A stretch of DNA of 6,001 bases, taken from Desulfobulbus sp. GTDB lineage: Bacteria > Desulfobacterota > Desulfobulbia > Desulfobulbales > Desulfobulbaceae. Below, in pieces: positions 4,268 through 6,001 of the stretch; the first letter of the stretch is position 1, and every line of letters starts with the position of its first letter. The notes under the pieces are model-generated. The model worked only from the letters and a program-made list of their open reading frames with translations, ran no database searches and had not been told where the DNA came from. The stretch spans positions 1-6,001 of the forward strand of contig JAUVLX010000226.1 of NCBI GenBank assembly GCA_030600525.1. The letters run 5' to 3'. Both the position numbers and the translations under genes were made by a program.

Positions 4268-6001
4268 ATGTTCAAAAACATGCAACTTATGACCAAACTG
4301 TTAACCATCGGTATTATAATGACAATTACACCTCTATTGATTGTTTTTGGAACTGTGCTTTATCAAAACGTCCAAATTACAAAAAGTGTAGGTAAAGAAA
4401 GCAAACAGTTAGCTCTTCAAGACCTTGATCATATTGTAAAAGGAGTTTATGGAATGTGCAAGGCTCGTCATGATGCCGTGCAACAACAGGTAAACATCGG
4501 CCTTGTTGCTGCCCGCAGTGTTATTGACAGCATAGGCGCAGTTGCTTTATCAAGCGAAACAATAACATGGAACACAGTTAATCAATATACAAAATCGTCC
4601 ACTTCTGTGGACATTCCAAAAGTGATGGTTGGAAATGCCTGGCTTGGGCAAAATGCAAACAAGAATATACCTTCTCTTGTCGTGGATGATATCAAAAAAT
4701 TTGTCGGCGGAACCTGCACTGTTTTTCAGCGCATGAATGAGTCCGGCGACATGCTGAGAGTTTCCACCAATGTCATGAAAAAAGATGGCAATCGCGCCAT
4801 AGGCACGTTCATTCCCTCAAGAAACCCTGATGGAACATCCAATGCTGTTGTTTCGACATTGCTTAAAGGACAAACATTCAGGGGGCATGCGTATGTTGTA
4901 AATCAATGGTACATTACAGCATACGAACCTATTTACGATAATAATCAACGGATTATCGGAGCACTTTATGTAGGTTTTTCACAAGAAGGCGACCAATACA
5001 TCAGAAAAACGATTATGAAGGAAGTAATTGGCAAAACAGGCTATATATTTGTGCTTGACAAAACAGGCAATTATATTATTTCCAAAAATGGGCAGCGCGA
5101 TGGAGAAAATATATGGGAAGCAAAAGATGCTGATGGAGTTCCTTTTATTCAAAATATCTGCAACAGCGCTGTGAATTTAAAACCCGATGAAATTGATGAG
5201 CATAGCTATACATGGAAAAATAAGGGAGAAACTAAGGCGCGCTATAAAATTGCCCGCACTATGTATTTTAAGCCATGGGACTGGATTATCGGAGCAAGCT
5301 CTTATGAAAAAGAAATTTTCGCATCATTTTTTATAATATCGGCAATAGGACGTCAAAGCAATATTATACTCACCTTTATTTTGGGAGCTTCTTTTCTATG
5401 TGCTGCCTTGATCTGGTTTTTCGTGTCCCGAAACATGACCGGAGCACTTCGTTCAATAGCCGAAAAGCAGTCGGAAACCTCAGAACATGTAGCATCTGCT
5501 TCCGAACAGGTTTCATCAGCAAGCCAGTCTCTTGCCGAAGGGTCATCCGAGCAGGCAGCCTCAATCGAAGAGACATCATCGTCCCTTGAAGAGATGTCTT
5601 CCATGACAAAACAGAATGCAGATAATGCCAGTCAGGCGAACAATCTTATGAAAAAGACCAGCCATGTGGTATCAGATGCCAATACTTCCATGACCGAGCT
5701 TACCACTTCCATGCAAGAAATTTCAAAAGCCAGCGATGAAACCCAGAAGGTTGTCAAAACAATCGATGAGATAGCATTCCAGACCAATTTATTAGCCTTG
5801 AATGCAGCAGTAGAAGCAGCCCGTGCAGGCGAAGCAGGAGCAGGCTTTGCAGTAGTGGCGGAAGAGGTCAGAAATCTGGCGCTCCGCTCTGCCGAGGCAG
5901 CCAAAAACACGGCTGAGCTGATAGATGGAACGGTAAAAAAGATCAAGGGCGGATCAGAACTGGTGGCACGAACCAATGATGCATTCAGCAAGGTTGCGGA
6001 A
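4268..6001 (+). CDS. Methyl-accepting chemotaxis protein with Cache_3-Cache_2-like sensor (MCP-C; 3' end outside window)
   Basis: The frame is open from ATG 4268 to the window edge, giving 578 residues. TM1 is about residues 11-32 and TM2 about 366-387. The roughly 330-residue periplasmic region between them looks like a Cache_3-Cache_2 fusion sensor: VGGTCTVFQRMN (146-157), GALYVGFSQEGD, GKTGYIFVLDKTGNYIIS and KPWDWIIGAS near the membrane. Such sensors usually bind small organic ligands; the ligand here is unknown. After TM2 a short linker without a full HAMP domain leads into VASASEQVSSASQSLAEG and a standard signalling helix pair with hairpin tip FQTNLLALNAAVEAARAGE (from about residue 504). 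The signalling part is about 92% identical in DNA to MCP-B, while the sensor is unrelated. The sensor DNA looks more AT-rich than the signalling part. By analogy with MCP-A/B about 140 residues are missing, giving roughly 717 aa in full. Confidence 0.93.
   Translation, partial: MFKNMQLMTKLLTIGIIMTITPLLIVFGTVLYQNVQITKSVGKESKQLALQDLDHIVKGVYGMCKARHDAVQQQVNIGLVAARSVIDSIGAVALSSETITWNTVNQYTKSSTSVDIPKVMVGNAWLGQNANKNIPSLVVDDIKKFVGGTCTVFQRMNESGDMLRVSTNVMKKDGNRAIGTFIPSRNPDGTSNAVVSTLLKGQTFRGHAYVVNQWYITAYEPIYDNNQRIIGALYVGFSQEGDQYIRKTIMKEVIGKTGYIFVLDKTGNYIISKNGQRDGENIWEAKDADGVPFIQNICNSAVNLKPDEIDEHSYTWKNKGETKARYKIARTMYFKPWDWIIGASSYEKEIFASFFIISAIGRQSNIILTFILGASFLCAALIWFFVSRNMTGALRSIAEKQSETSEHVASASEQVSSASQSLAEGSSEQAASIEETSSSLEEMSSMTKQNADNASQANNLMKKTSHVVSDANTSMTELTTSMQEISKASDETQKVVKTIDEIAFQTNLLALNAAVEAARAGEAGAGFAVVAEEVRNLALRSAEAAKNTAELIDGTVKKIKGGSELVARTNDAFSKVAE

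Noticed and set aside
4070..4285. 71-codon minus-strand frame before MCP-C
   Set aside because: It runs across repeat-element DNA and the MCP-C leader, shows no recognisable protein features and no ribosome binding site.

Overview
The window looks like chromosomal DNA from a Gram-negative, motile bacterium, most likely a sulfate-reducer-type Desulfobacterota (Desulfobacterales-like). The main reason is the style of the chemoreceptors: near-repetitive Ser/Ala/Glu-rich signalling helices that start almost directly after TM2, and an acidic aromatic C-terminal tail. A decayed outer-membrane porin of a type common in that group supports this. The assignment rests on memory of these families, not on a search.

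Layout, all on the + strand: (1) 2-469, the C-terminal 155 codons of a methyl-accepting chemotaxis protein (MCP-A). (2) 470-752, a spacer holding a 115-bp fragment of a Cache-type MCP gene, directly preceded by the terminal 10 bp of a small repeat element. (3) 753-1993, a porin pseudogene with two single-base frameshifts, an internal deletion and a 125-bp MITE-like insertion flanked by a perfect 8-bp target duplication. (4) 2050-3951, an intact 633-aa MCP (MCP-B) with an HBM-like periplasmic sensor. (5) 3952-4267, a spacer with a second, degenerate copy of the MITE-like element that carries two palindromic GGTGGATT/AATCCACC repeats in opposite orientation. (6) 4268 to beyond 6001, the first 578 codons of an MCP (MCP-C) with a Cache_3-Cache_2-like sensor.

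The three receptors share nearly the same signalling module at the nucleotide level (about 92% between B and C over 481 aligned bases), but the sensors of B and C are unrelated. The sequence after MCP-A also resembles the spacer between MCP-B and MCP-C, and a Cache fragment follows it. This suggests that a unit [MCP - spacer - Cache MCP] was duplicated and that the first Cache gene was then deleted down to a stub. Functionally, the live genes are transmembrane chemoreceptors that would feed CheA/CheW; nothing else of the chemotaxis pathway is in the window.

I see no clearly new multi-gene system. The most noteworthy structure is the short inverted-repeat element family (ends GGCTACCAAC...GTTGGTAGCC), found as one clean insertion, one composite copy and one lone end at a deletion junction. 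It appears to have shaped this receptor cluster. No RNA genes, CRISPR arrays or convincing terminators were seen.
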